Source: Coturnix japonica (taxonomy: Eukaryota; Chordata; Aves; Galliformes; Phasianidae). From it: a stretch of DNA of 64,000 nucleotides. Positions 38,101 to 50,511 of this stretch are shown piece after piece; within the stretch, counting starts at the first letter, position 1; each line of letters opens with the position of its first letter. The position numbers and the translations under genes are program-made. The DNA lies in the NCBI RefSeq assembly GCF_001577835.2, contig NC_029521.1, positions 8,422,255 through 8,486,254 on the forward strand, read 5' to 3'. The notes beneath the pieces are model-generated. The model did no database searches and was not told the DNA's origin. It was given only the letters and a program-made list of their open reading frames with translations.

Positions 38101-41100
38101 TAACAGCCTTTGTGTCGTAACATCTTTGGCAAAAAGACCAAATCTGAAAGTCCTCACTTCTACCATATTTTTTCCCCCAAGGTTCATTTGCAACAGCTTC
38201 CTGCCTGATCTGTAAATACAAAGTTGATTGTGAAGTTGTTCGAGGAGATATTTTCAATCAGGTAAAAACTCACTTTAAATCACTGCAGCTCTCTGATAAT
38301 CAGCTTGAAAACAAAGTGAAGCATTGCTTAAAAGATCTGCACTTTTAAAACGTATAAGAGGGAAAAAAGAAAAAAAAAAAGAGCTTTCCTTGTTTCCTAT
38401 GTACCTATCTATATTTTAGCATTTGCTCTTGTATTTAAAAAATATACTCAGTTATTACACTGTAGCAATTAGGTAATGGGGAAGAAGTAGAACCAAAACT
38501 GTTATAGGTTATTTCTAAAGGCAGTTCTGAGAAGAGCAGAAGTTAATGCGGTAAGTAGAAAGTTGGATTTATACCTGCCTTAGGGTAATCTGAGCTCTCA
38601 GGCACACTGAGAATGCATTTCTAGCTATTTATAACGTCAGTCGCTCTTAAAGCATTTACCTGCATTCAACATGTTGAAATTGTAGATGATGCATGGAGAA
38701 AATGCTAACATAAAGCAGCGTCTGAGCAAGGACAAAGCAAGATGTCTGACTGGCACTTTTAAGAACTGCCAAACTATTTTATGTTCTGAATGCCTCACAT
38801 CTGGGTGCAAAGTACTTCATGATCAAGCCCAGAGTTAGTTCTGCTCCAGCAGAGTAGAATAAGCTTTGCCTTGGTCAGACCCTCTTTGCTTTTCTTCTCT
38901 GTCTTTCGACAGAGACAGTTCTCTGATAAAAAGATTGTCTATATAAATGGAAAGGCACTTTTCTTCGGTATTTGCATGTTTTTCAATAAATACGAGTCCA
39001 CAGTTGCAGTTTTAAATGAGAAAACATATTTTAAGCATTCTGTCTGAACTGTCTTATGAAAGGCTGTCTCTGGATTCTGTTTGACTTCAAGTTTTATGAA
39101 GTGTCAATATCAGAAGACTGATGCTTTGTGGCTTTGTAATGCTGAACACCTGTGAGGTCCGTTTTACTCTACTAATGTTGTTCTTGAGAATTTTACCTTA
39201 GAGATGTCTGCAGCTTCTTTATCTCAAAGCCAGTTGGTTGGGATTTGGGCTTTGTTTTTCTTTCCCTTCTGAACAAGTGCTCCTAAGTATGGTGTGTAGT
39301 TTTCTGTTTTGATTGTTAGTTTAAGCATTCCTTCTAACAACACTTCAATCAATGCACTTTCATACGTTGAACTGAACTCGTGCCCTAACGGCTCATGGCC
39401 AGTAGTGGGAAAATAAAGATGGGAAGAGAAGCTTGTACAACAGTACTTCTGAACAAGGAGGTTTTTTCCTCAAGGAAGAAACATTCAATGCATCAGTCCT
39501 AATCTTACAGTACTGTAAAGGCAGCAGCAGCAGTCCTAGATAAACATAATGAGAAGGTGTTAGAAAAGGATGCTCACCTGTATCTAAAGATCCAGGCTCA
39601 CAGGAAGACTCCACAAAGGAGTGATCTCCACGAAAATCTTCCTCAGTGGCAGTCAGCCCTTAAATGAGGTGTAAGAGAGGTGCAGCCAGGCTCTACCCAT
39701 TCTAGTCACACAGCTGAATTGCCTTCACCTGTGCTCCTGGGGCTGACCGGGTCCTTTCCCCAGATGCTCAAGTGGTTCAGGCCATGACTCAACAGTTTCA
39801 ATATGTTAAACAGGTATATTTTTCCAGAACAGACTGTAGTTGTTATACTGAGTTACTGTTACTCCAGAAATTGAACACAGTTATTGTTGTGTGTGTATCT
39901 TAATGTATATAATGAGAAATAGCACCATCGGAAAAAGAGTATCCTTAAAAAAAAAAAAATAGTTCAATTTACCATCACTATCTCTGCTTCCCAAATCAGT
40001 GCTACGCAGTTGGTTTTTCTGTTGCTTCTCTCGAATGAATTAATTCCTTAGTTATCAAAAGGAACTGGTTTTGTACTTGTGAAACAAAGCACTGCCAATT
40101 CCAACAGCTCTTTTCTCTAGAAATAGTTTGGTGAGTTAGTCCCAACAGGACGCTGTTTGTATTCTCTGCTGTCCTCCACTGCTTAGAAGTTCAGTTATAT
40201 GTGAGCCCAGGTCCTGTTTTCCATAAAAGAAAGATTAGCTTTCCTTTGCTCTGGTCCTTCCTTTGACAGTTTTAAGTGCTTCACAACAAAATAAGTCAAT
40301 TTAGCATCTTCCTGGCAGGATTTCCTTTCAACATACTGGATATTGATACTTAAAAAAACCCACCAGTTCCTCACCGCTGCTTTTTATTCTTTTTGCCAGT
40401 CCCAAGGTAGCACACTGGTCCCTGCAGCACAATTCCATTTCTAGGTTGCTGTACACAGCCATCCTGCTACACAAGATGTGGCAGCATCTATAAATCCCAG
40501 AGGAAGAAAACGCACCTAAGTTGAACTGTTTTAGATTACTTTCAAAAACGCCTAATTGTGCCTTTGACTACTTCAAGCAGTTTCAAGAAACAGCAAAGGC
40601 ATCTCAGATTTAGGATGTAAAGGCCCACAGAAACATGCACCTGTTTGTGGATGTTCTCAAACCAACACAATCTTTACTGATTTTGTTTTTGGTGCATCCA
40701 CAGCTGATGAGGAATTCCACTTTTCCTTCATTAGACAAATTCAGCAGCAGAGGTGGTGTGGTTGTGGGCTGTGCTGCCCCTGGAGGGAGGGAGGATCCTA
40801 GGCAGCTGAGCGGCCAGCTATTGAGCCTTAACTTCTCGGTATCAATTTCAGCTCTTGGAATAGATCTCCCCCTTACTGATGACCTTTCTGAGGATTAGCG
40901 GAGGAGCTGGTGAGTAGAGTAGTGCTGAAACCTATTTATGGGCCCCTTTACATTAACTCATGATTTGGGCAGGGACAGCAGTTGCTGTTCACAGATCCAA
41001 TAAATAACATTATCGGACTTCCTGTGGGAGATGATGGAAACAACTACTATCAGCATCTTTTTAAACTAAATCAGAAGTTAGAGATCTCTTTTTTTCTTCC

Positions 41101-44100
41101 TAATACAGAGCAAACAATTTTACTTTCCAAATCTGATTTAAAATGCAAACACATTGCTTCCTCCAGCAGAAGTCGCAGGGTAAAAAGCATCAGAGAAGTT
41201 CCGGATGTTGGTGTGTTGTTGCTTTCTTTCTAATATGTAAAGATCCAAAGAAAAAAAGTCAAGGGTTTTTTTTTCTTCCCTACTCTGTTTTGGGGGATTA
41301 TTTAAGATGGTTGAGCTGTTAGTCCTTACCTTGGGTAACACGATGAAGATTTTCTCTGTACCACTTTCTAGTTCTTGTGCTATATTGCTTCTTACACATT
41401 GCTACTAGGGAGATTTCTTCAAAGAAAGATTAGATTATTCAAAGACTTGAATTCTGGAAAAGGTTCTTTCACACCACAGAAGCAGCTTTTTACTTGTGAT
41501 GCTTTCTCAGATGGAAAGCATTGTCTTTGGTCCCACAAAAGTCATAAAAAACCAGCAGTTGTGTGTTTGTTTTTTTCTTTTTTTAAAAAATATTTTCCTA
41601 TGATAACAGGTTTCATCCATCTCTTTATGTCTTTATAAAGCACTAGTTTGCTTGTAGGACTGTAGCTGTATTTAACTCTTTAGGTCTATTCTGGGGTATT
41701 TTACTTTAGAGACTACAGCTGAGAAAATAATTTGCTCAGTAGTAAAGCCCTGTCTGTCTATATTTGCATCGCTCACCTGTTTGCTTTTCTTCTCCTTGAA
41801 AAAGTATTAAGTTGAAAGAGGTCAAAAAGGTCAGAAAACCCTGTGGTTTCAAGAGAAAAAGGACTCTGCTTCTCCATGAGCATAACCAGCATCTACTATC
41901 GCTCTGCTCTTAGAAGAATTGGGAAATTTTAAAAGGGAGACCACACAAAAGCTCCTCCCCTGTTCTTGTTCTGTGTGCTTTTGCTAGCCACTTGCTACAG
42001 CGCCACATTACTTCATGCAACCTCTCTCTTTGGAGAAGAGAAAGCAGAGAGGTAATGCTCTATAACATGCTGTTTGATTAGGAAGGGGTGCATAACAGAT
42101 TGTATAATGGAAACTGATAGTGAAAGTAAAGCTTTTGTTCTGATTAAACCAATTAATTATCTTCCTTTCCACTAGGAGGTGATTACACATTAGTGCTGAG
42201 TATGACACGTAGATTTTGGCTTAGTTGTTTGCTAAGAACAGAGGTGTAGACTTTCTTTGTTTCTCCATTTTGACATAAAAAGACTCCTTCATTCCCAATG
42301 TAGTTCTGTGTGCAGAGTAGAGTAAGAAATGCATTCATTCACAGGAAAAAAATAAATGAGGAAATATCACTGAAGCTTCTGTCTTACACCAGAATAAGTC
42401 ACTGTGCATTGCTAAAATCTGTGGCACCTTAAAAGCCTCAATAGTGATACAAGCTGCTCTATTGCAGGTTGTTCCTAGATGTCCTCGCTGTCCGCCTGAT
42501 GAGCCACTTGCTATCATGAAGCCTGACATAGTGTTCTTCGGAGAGAATTTACCTGAGCAGTTCCATCGTGCCATGAAGTACGACAAAAATGAAGTCGATC
42601 TCCTTATTGTCATTGGGTCTTCACTGAAAGTAAGACCAGTAGCATTGATTCCAAGTAAGTGACTCACATTGGAAATTTCTTCTTTCAAAAAATGGGATGA
42701 AATTAAAATTCTCAGTTAAGAGTTCCAGTTCTGAGTGTTTTTTCTACACTTAAGCCAGAGGAGAGATCTCAAAGTAATAAATCTATAAGCCAGAGAACCA
42801 CTGCGCTAAAAGTTAAATGTCTTTGTTCTGAGACGAATGTATTTCTCTCCCTGTTCATAATATGCTTCTGGAATTGTGAGATTTAGAGAGTAATTGTCTT
42901 TTAAAAGATAAATGTAGTGTCAAAAAAAAAAAAAAAGAAAAGAAAAAAGAAAATGGAACAGGTACATCAGGTGTTTAAGCAGTAATTAAAGTCAATGTGC
43001 TAAACAATACATAGTAGGCAGTACATAGTGTACAGCCACTTGGGTCCTTACTTCTTAAAGGTGATAAGGAAAACTATCCGTGCTACTACAAAATAAGTCC
43101 TTCAGGAGGTCTGAGAAAATATGATTGCAGGTTAATTATTTGCCTATTAAACACACAACTTAACTTGCACTTTTAACACTCAAGCCTGAGAAGGGCCTGC
43201 ACCAACCATCTGCTGCTCAGTGGGGACAGAGCCACATCCAGCACTTCTGTAGTAACACCCTCTTTTCTTTATACAAGAGGTAGAGCCTTGTGTTCAGGCT
43301 GATGGGAAAGTTAGGATCCACAAATCACTGCTCCATCCACAAACTGAATTTCATTAGTTGGTTATCTGAAGAACCAGTCAATACCAGGCTATCAGATTGT
43401 GGGGTTTTGGAGCCCCAGATGTGTTAAGCAAACCCTTACATCACAGACTGTACCTGCAGATATTCTGACCTAATTAAGAGAAAGTCAGTTAACAACAGTA
43501 CCTTCTTTGTGCGCACTGAAGTGCATCAAATGAATGTACAAGATCACTGCAGTCCTTCAAAGAAATTACAGTACTGTAATAATCTTGTAATAACACGTGA
43601 CCAAACATTGCCGTAGTCAACATTTTTGCGCACGGGTTTCTTAGTGGTGAAATAGAAGAACACCTTATACTGCAAGAAACGGGGAAATCTAGATAGACTA
43701 CACAGGCACAGCACCTCACACTGCCGCTCAGCTTTGTTACATTCAAGATTTGCTTGTCTTCGGACAGACCTCGAAGACATCTCTGAGAAATGAAGTCTTT
43801 TTGGAAGACCTTTGGTAGAAAGTAAAACCAAAATGCCTGTCCTCAAACTGTCTTCTCTGTGTTTTAGGTTCCATCCCTCATGAAGTGCCTCAGATCTTAA
43901 TTAATAGGGAACCTCTGCCTCATCTACACTTTGACGTGGAGCTTCTTGGAGACTGTGATGTTATTATTAATGAATTATGTCAAAGGTTAGGTAGTGAATA
44001 TACAAAACTTTGCTACAACTCAGTAAAACTTTCAGAAATAACAGAAAAGCCTCCACGAATGCACAGAGAGCTGGAAATGCACTCAGCTGAGCTGCCGCCT

Positions 44101-46000
44101 ACACCCTTAAACATTTCAGAAGACTCTGGATCACCAGAACAAATGACTCCACCGGATACTTCGGTGGCACCCTCAGAACACGCAGCTGAATGTAAGGTAG
44201 AAAACTGTGATCCTGCCTCTGAAACTAAAGGGATCTGCACGGAGGAAAAGCTTCAAGACACACAGGCATCCTCTGAAAACCCTGAAAATACTTCTAGTGA
44301 ATTAATGAACTCTGAAACAATGAAGGAAAATGGAACCAACAATGGAGAAAGCAAAGACAAAAATGAAATAGTGAAGAAGTGCTGGGCAAACAGAGCTGCA
44401 AAAGAACAGATTAGCAAAAGGCTGGATGGTAAGTGTTAACTTACTTCATTCTCTTGCAGATTTTGACTTACGTGTTTATTCTAGACTTCCTTTAAAGCAA
44501 TAAATAAGTTGCCCTTGAGGGAATCAGTGGGTTTTTTTTGTGGTTATTTCTGCTCAGAAAAGTATCTACTTTTTTTATTGTCAATGCAGAGTTTATTTCT
44601 TTCAGAGGAGCTAACAGGAAAACTCTAATTGAGAATTGATTTTATAATCAGTGATTACTGAATGGTTTTAAACTGAGACAGGGGAGGATGTTTTTCACCC
44701 AGAGGGTGGTGGTGCACTGGAACAGGTTGCCCAAGGAGGTTGTGGATGCCCCATCCCTGGAGGCATTCAAGGCCAGGCTGGATGTGGCTCTGGGCAGCCT
44801 GGTCTGGTGGCTGGAGACCCTGCACACAGCAGGGAGTTGGAACTGGATGATCTTTGTGGTCCTTTTCAACCCAGGCCATTCTGTGATTCTGTGACTACAA
44901 ACTCCCTAGAAAGATCAGAGTCCAAGAGGCAGAAGCTAAGTATCAAAAATAAACACACCTGTCTTACATTTTCTAATGCGTTTCCAGAAAAACCGTATCA
45001 ATCTTGGCATTTTAAACACTATGTCCCAACTCTGTTCTGTAGCAGTGAGGGACCAAAGTCACCACAAGATTCAAAAAGCAAATCACACAGCTGGAGCCAG
45101 GCACATTCCAAAGGAAACATCAGCCTTTCCAAAGAAGCCCTCCGTTGTGCAGTCTGTTAACTGATGTAACAAGTAATTGAGCTACAAAGTCAGTGAGGAT
45201 GGAGAACCAAGGATTAAGTTGCAGTTTTCCTAAAGCAAAGTCTGTCTGAATTTTGTCAAGCACTCTGTGTGCTGGGTACCAATTCTATGGTACAACCAGT
45301 TGCATTCTAGCTGTGAATACAAGTACCAATAAAAAGCTCTCAAACATTAGTTTAAACACCGCTTTTACATCAAAGGGAGGGAGGAGAGGAAACAGCTTCT
45401 CAGAAAAGCACGCATTAAATGCTGTTTCTAACACTGAAGTACAAATTTCTAATGTAATCTTATTTGTCATATTAGCTTAACTTTTGAAAATACACCTACA
45501 CAGGTATTTTTTAAGCAGAAGTCTGCAAGATCTTGTCTGAATAATTTCAGCTTTTTGTTTCTGCTGGGCAGCCCACTCTAGTTGCCCCTGCTTGAGTAGG
45601 GCCATTGGATCAGATGATCTCCAGAGCTCCCTTCCTATCTCAACCGTTCTGTGATACTGACTTGTTAAATTCTGTTTCAGGTACTCAGTATCTATTTTTA
45701 CCACCCAATCGCTATATTTTCCACGGAGCTGAGGTATACTCAGATTCTGAAGATGATATGATATCTTCCAGCTCCTGTGGGAGCAGTAGCGAAAGCGGCT
45801 CGTGTCGCAGTCAGAGCTTAGATGTGGAGGATGAGAGCGAGATCGAAGAGTTTTACAATGGCATAGAGGATGAGGATGCTCCAGAAAGGGAAGAGGATGC
45901 TGCATTTGGGGAAGATGGAGTTGAGCAAGATGCAGCTGATGAATCAGCTTACACAAATGAAGCTGCAGGGAACGATCATCCAACAAGCACCAAGTTGTAA
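28467..46000 (+). CDS. SIRT1: NAD-dependent protein deacetylase sirtuin-1, complete (9 coding exons, 756 aa)
   Basis: Coding exons: 28467-28929, 30559-30675, 31481-31722, 32886-33038, 35707-35854, 38182-38261, 42468-42654, 43868-44428, 45681-46000. They sum to 2271 nt, every junction is GT-AG and all phases agree. The ATG at 28467 is in a good context (CAAGATGG). Exon 1 is a GC-rich, disordered Ala/Gly/Arg N-terminus with the PKRQRLD nuclear signal; KRKKRKD follows in exon 3. The sirtuin core starts at about residue 255. TGAG ends at residue 274 and GIPDFRS follows. QNIDTLEQ precedes the catalytic His at 374 (human 363), and the zinc cysteines are 382, 385, 406 and 409. Exon 9 opens with the C-terminal activating segment ([20 protein letters not shown]) and ends in an acidic tail. 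The enzyme removes acetyl groups from histones, p53, FOXO and PGC-1alpha in the nucleus. The part before the His is 11 residues longer than in human. Confidence 0.98.
34146..34163. repeat. Short (CA)n in SIRT1 intron 4
   Basis: CACACACACACACACA-type run preceded by CAACAACAAAC. A minor simple repeat. Confidence 0.8.
36891..36972 (-). mobile_element. CR1 LINE 3' end fragment in SIRT1 intron 5
   Basis: TCACAGAATCACAGAATTAC followed by GGGTTGGAAGGGACCTCAAG is the reverse complement of the CR1 tail and 3' UTR. It is only about 80 bp long and is inserted antisense to SIRT1. Confidence 0.9.
39560..39808. repeat. Dispersed LTR-like repeat copy in SIRT1 intron 6
   Basis: Same family as 15548-15795 and 50512-50776. 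It shares GGCAGTCAGCCCTTAAATGA, CCTTCACCTGTGCTCC and GGTTCAGGCCATGACTCA, and also ACTCCACAAAGGAG with the 50.5-kb copy. SIRT1 intron 6 is the 4.2-kb one (38262-42467). The remainder of that intron shows nothing else recognisable. Confidence 0.75.
44667..44894 (+). mobile_element. CR1 LINE 3' end fragment in SIRT1 intron 8
   Basis: CAGAGGGTGGTGGTGCACTG, AACAGGTTGCCCAAGGAGGT, the GGAGGCATTCAAGGCCAGGC region and an ATTCTGTGATTCTGTGA tail. Sense to SIRT1. Confidence 0.95.
45563..45660 (+). mobile_element. CR1 LINE 3' end fragment next to SIRT1 exon 9
   Basis: GTTGCCCCTGCTTGAGTAGG, GGATCAGATGATCTCCAGAG and a CGTTCTGTGATACTGA tail identify a short, diverged CR1 3' end. Its end lies only 20 nt before exon 9 (45681), so it borders the acceptor region. 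Confidence 0.85.
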
Positions 46001-47780
46001 AGTGCGATCACTGGTTACAGGAATTTTCCACCAGCATTAGGAGCTTTGGCATGTCAGGATGAATGTTTACGTCTGGATTTAGAGCAAGGAAACCATAAGG
46101 ATGTGGTGTTTATAAACAACTGAAACAGATTTTCATGCTTAGTTTTTTACCTTTTTCAATAAAATTCTCTTACTGCACACTCAACACTAACTTTTTTTTT
46201 TAAGGTACTAGGAATATCTAAGCAATTATTACTATGTTCACTTTTAAGTCATCTGTCCGATCAGGCATCCATGTATATAATACCTATTTTGCATAATAAA
46301 TTTCAGCTTATATTATTTTTAAACAGTTTTGAAAAAGCCATTGGAATGTTAAACTAATATAAAGGGAACAGCTAATTTAGACCAAAGAATGGTATTATCA
46401 CAATTCTTGCTTTGTAACAGTTTGGTTTATTTAAAACTTCTGACGCTTCTGCTAAACCTTTCGTTCTCGCATAGCCTATCATTAAACACTGGCATTTTCT
46501 AAGACCTACTGTGGCAGCTAATTTTTTTGCTTTAACAGTTAGTTTGTATGTTTGAGACATACTTAAATGTGAGTAGATAGTTAAAAATGGAAACAAGACA
46601 GTAAGCACTTGAAAACTCCTGATCTTCGTTAGACTGATAAGAAGTGCTGTGAAAATGCTTCAGTTACTGAGCTTAACACTTCCTGTGGACATGAAGCAGT
46701 GTTGACATTGGCTCCTTAGCAATTATAATACTGGAACACCAGTATTTTAAACAAAATGGATTCCCAATGGTAGAAGTTTCTCATGTTGTATACAAAATTC
46801 AAATATAGCGCAGCTTGCATTAACAATAGTATTTGATAATTGCCAAGGCTGTAACGTGGAGGCTTGGCTGAGTAAACAATAATGTTCCTACCAGCATGTG
46901 GGAAGGCGTGGAAACCAAATCTCTTCCTGTAATACCTACAGAAGTAACAGAATTGGAAGAAACTTGCTCGGAGAGCAACAGGCTCTGCTGCTACTGCTGT
47001 GTGAGTGAAATACAGATTAATCGCCTCACCTGGAGACGTGCTGCTTCCAGTGATGTCCCAGATGGGGAACGCGACTTTCCGCCTGTTAGCTCCAACGTGC
47101 ATCTTAGAATCAAAGCAGCTACTCCAATTACCACATTGCGTATTAAAGTGCTAAGCTGCCTTACAACTGGATGTTGCAAATTTTCAAGTGCGGATTGTTT
47201 CCAAGCCTTTAGAATTATTTTGTACAATTGCACAGTGCAGTAGTAAGTGAATCAGCATTTTTTATATAAACCACTTTTTCAACATTGGCCCGAATGAACT
47301 CTACGATGTAGATTATTCATATACTTTGCTTTAATATTTATTACATTTTGGAGATGTATAGTAGCTGTTCTTTGAACATAAGATACATCACTTAAGAAAT
47401 ATTTAAGAACAGCTTTCTGTATTCATCTAAAAATGTTGGCATGTTGTCTCATTGTCCAAATTTAATACAGCTCTTATTTGGCTACACTAAAGAATGCAAT
47501 ATGTTTAGTTTTCACTTGCATGTTACAATGTATTAGTTTGTGCTATAGGAGATATTTTAAATTGAAATACTTTGTTTTAAATTATTTTTACAGTGAGGAT
47601 TGTTTTCTGCTCTTTTATATTGTATATAGTGTCTTTTATGTAATCTACTGGCATATGTTTTGTAGAAGACTGTTTAAAATGACCGGCTATCTTCCTGCAA
47701 CTTTTGAAATACAAAACCAGTGTTTTATACTCGTACACTCTGTTCTAAAGTCTATTAAAATCATCATTTGATTTTTGGTT
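46001..47780 (+). other. SIRT1: SIRT1 3' UTR
   Basis: About 1.78 kb from the stop codon to just past the ATTAAA at 47754-47759, a length like that of the human UTR. Many blocks match the human 3' UTR as I recall it: CCACCAGCATTAGGAGC near the start, AAGGGAACAGCTAATTTAGA near 46363, GGCTACACTAAAGAATGCA near 47481, and the terminal TCTATTAAAATCATCATTTG. Seed matches for miR-138 (CACCAGC, 46029-46035) and for miR-181 and miR-30, overlapping (TGAATGTTTAC, 46060-46070), lie in the conserved first block. An earlier AATAAA (46158-46163) could give a short form. Confidence 0.85.
47754..47759 (+). terminator. SIRT1: SIRT1 distal polyadenylation signal (ATTAAA)
   Basis: ATTAAA followed within 15-35 nt by T- and G/T-rich sequence. 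It sits in a block conserved with the end of the human transcript. Confidence 0.75.
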
Positions 47781-47784
47781 TCCG

Positions 47785-48690
47785 TTAATTTCTAGTTAGC
47801 TCCTAAGAACTTAACTAAAGATGCCCTACAAAGCTTTAAGTGAGGTCCTGGGTACTCTACAGTAAATTGCCTTTTATGCCTGCCCCCTGTGGGAGCAAAG
47901 CCCCAGTAAAGCTGCACTGGTACAGCAACATCTGGAACCACAACGCAGTTTGTCCTTCAGAAAACTACTTATCTTCTTCCAAGCCCTGTGCTGCATTTAG
48001 ATGTATTCACTGAGCAGTCCTGCTTGCTCCTACATAGCAAGGGGTTCTGAATTAGCTACAGTAACATCAGAGTCAGAACAGTACCCTTAAAACAGTCACT
48101 CTCTAGTTAGTGTTTTTAAGGTGACACTTGAGCTGCTAGGACTTCCCAGGAAAAGTGATGTATAACAGCATACACAATGTTCACTGTTGAGACTCAAGGC
48201 CCAAGGAGCAGTGAGGGAACACACGGGAAAGCAGATAAAATAAAGCAAACCACTGCACACACTGAAACTGTGCAACTTACTGCCACAGGACACTGTAGGA
48301 GCTATAAGTGCCCTGAAAGAGGAAAGGGAGCAATGCAGGTTGATGGGATGGGGGGGTTCCCAGACAGAGCTCATGTTCCTTGATGCTCTCCCCGAAGCAC
48401 CCGGACCACTACACATGGAGACAGCTTTCACACCAGGGGAACCCAGCAGCAGCTCCCAGCGCTGCACAGAACCGAGTGCTGACAGCCAGCTCCGCAGGGC
48501 ACACCCTGAGCACGGCTCTCTCGGCTCCACACCACCACACAGCTTTCAACGACTCAGTTTCTCAGCAGACACAGAGCAGCGCTCTGTGACAACGCACCCT
48601 CGGTTCCTTCACTCGCCCAGCGCCGCGCAGCACTAAGTAACGACAAACTGCCCTTAACCCACAACTGAAGAGCTCTGAAACAACACAAAG
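47785..48690. other. SIRT1-HERC4 convergent spacer, first part
   Basis: Unique-looking sequence past the SIRT1 end. No gene identified. CpG content starts to rise at about 48400. Confidence 0.55.
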
Positions 48691-48699
48691 ACAACTCTC

Positions 48700-49140
48700 G
48701 CTGTTGTTTTACCCGTGTCTACCACTCCTAACGCCTGGAGGCAGCAGAGCAGCAAGCACAAACTGCGACGGAAGGAAAGCGGCTCTCCCACACTTGGCGG
48801 GCGGCTGAGGTAGAGGCCCCCAGTGACCGACAGCAGCGCTCCACTTACCGCCAACACAGCGGGATCCAGCAGGACGGACAGCCCAGCGCCGAGAGACGAG
48901 AAGCGGCCCTGAGAGCCGCCCCCAACACGCCCAGCTGTGCTGCATTTAAATACAGGCCCCAGAAAGGGAAGCATCCAGGGCAGGCCGGGGGCACGAGCTA
49001 CCTGCCAGCAAGGCGTTCCAAGGCTCCGCGGGCAGCGGCAGACCCGGCTCCTCCCTCAGGCACAGGTGCGGCCTCGCCCACTCCCCGTACCTGGGGCAGC
49101 TGAAGCCCCGCGGTACATGCACCCCCAGAGCACTAAGCAC
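48700..49140. other. Unexplained CpG-rich patch between convergent genes
   Basis: GC- and CpG-rich DNA stands out from the AT-rich flanks although no known gene starts here. On the minus strand it offers donor-like sites (GCG|GTAAGTGG near 48848, CAG|GTAGCT near 49004, CAG|GTACGGGG near 49090). A TTTAAATACA box (plus) lies near 48946. Open frames exist but none resembles a protein I know. It could be a promoter for a non-coding RNA, an unannotated small gene, a GC-rich repeat, or nothing. Confidence 0.35.
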
Positions 49141-50511
49141 AGGTTAGGAAGCACACCTAGGCAGCCTCTATACCGAATTAAGGCACAAACAGATGAGTTT
49201 CAGCTCTACCATCTGGCTAATCGTTTCTGTAGGAGGCTGGGAGTACAGCCCACCACCTCTGCTCTATAACAGCAAGGCTGGGCTATCTGCTCAAGAGAGA
49301 AGGAAAAATCACTTCCAGCCTCTGCAAAAGCCTCCGAAGTCAAATCCTTCTGCCTCAGACAGCATTTTCTTTTACCCCAGCTCACATTGCCAGCATCAGC
49401 AACACACTATCATGCACATTTGCAGAAGACCCATATAGTACACTCAAGACAAAAGACAGGCCATGTATAGCAATTATGGCTGCTGGTGCTACTTTATCGA
49501 TCCATAAGAGTGTATGTAGTTCAGGAAAACACAGGTGGATTTCTTGGAGGCTCCAGTGTGTAGCACTGCAGGTCACTGCTAACCAGTCAATCTGGTTTTA
49601 GGCCATTAGAGCCTTAGGGAAAGTTCTTAAAGCTTTTTTCTTCAAACCTGACTAACACAAAACTGAACAGCGCTTTCAAAGACAAGACAGCAGCCTGATG
49701 ATTAGTTCACCCACTCCAGACTGAGCCACCAACTGAGAAACACCCACTGGTAAGCAGTGGAAACCATCCCTTGCCAGGAGACACAGATATTCTGTTCTTC
49801 CACCAACAAATGAGAAATGACAGCTCTATAGTACAGGGGTTACACAAAAAGAAAGTCAGAGCCACTCACGTGGTGCTCACCATACACTACTTCAGCACGA
49901 TGAGAACCATGTTATTAAAGGAAAGCTTTCACTCTGTATTCATCTTAACTGCAAAAGTTCATATGCCTTTAATTATTAAGCTTTGTTTTACAGCTATTTG
50001 TATCTGATGGTACCACACTGCATTCAATTCCTGGATAAACCAAGCTCATTGCAAGGCAGAGCAGTGCAATGAACTGGAATCCTTCATAGGAATGTAAACC
50101 TTCAAGGGCAATTCTGCACCTTGATGAATTATATACATTATTACTAATCTTAATAGTAGCAACTCCTATAAAGTGCTTAAGCAGGGCTCGGTTTTAATAT
50201 TTCCACACTGGCCCAGAGCAACAGCCCTTCGATTTTCCCCTGGAAAACAACGGGCAAGTTTCTGTGATAGAGGCAAGTAAAACAGTCCGTGTAGTCCTGT
50301 CATACAGCTGCAGTACATCTACTGCTAGGACAAAAACAAACCTTCCTTCAGTAAACACAATGCAGATGGATACAACTAACCATCCTCCAACAGAAATTCT
50401 GAATGCTTATCAGAATGCTAATCCTCTTTTCAAAACTGCTAGTATATGTGGAATAATACAAGTATATAGTTGTAATTACAGAGTAAATGGATAACCAGAG
50501 GGTATCTAAGA
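49141..50511. other. SIRT1-HERC4 convergent spacer, middle part
   Basis: No coding exon, RNA gene or clear repeat recognised. Confidence 0.55.

Noticed and set aside
45477-45986. 169-codon minus-strand frame opposite SIRT1 exon 9
   Set aside because: It is the antisense shadow of the acidic SIRT1 tail plus CR1 sequence and has no splice or start context of its own.
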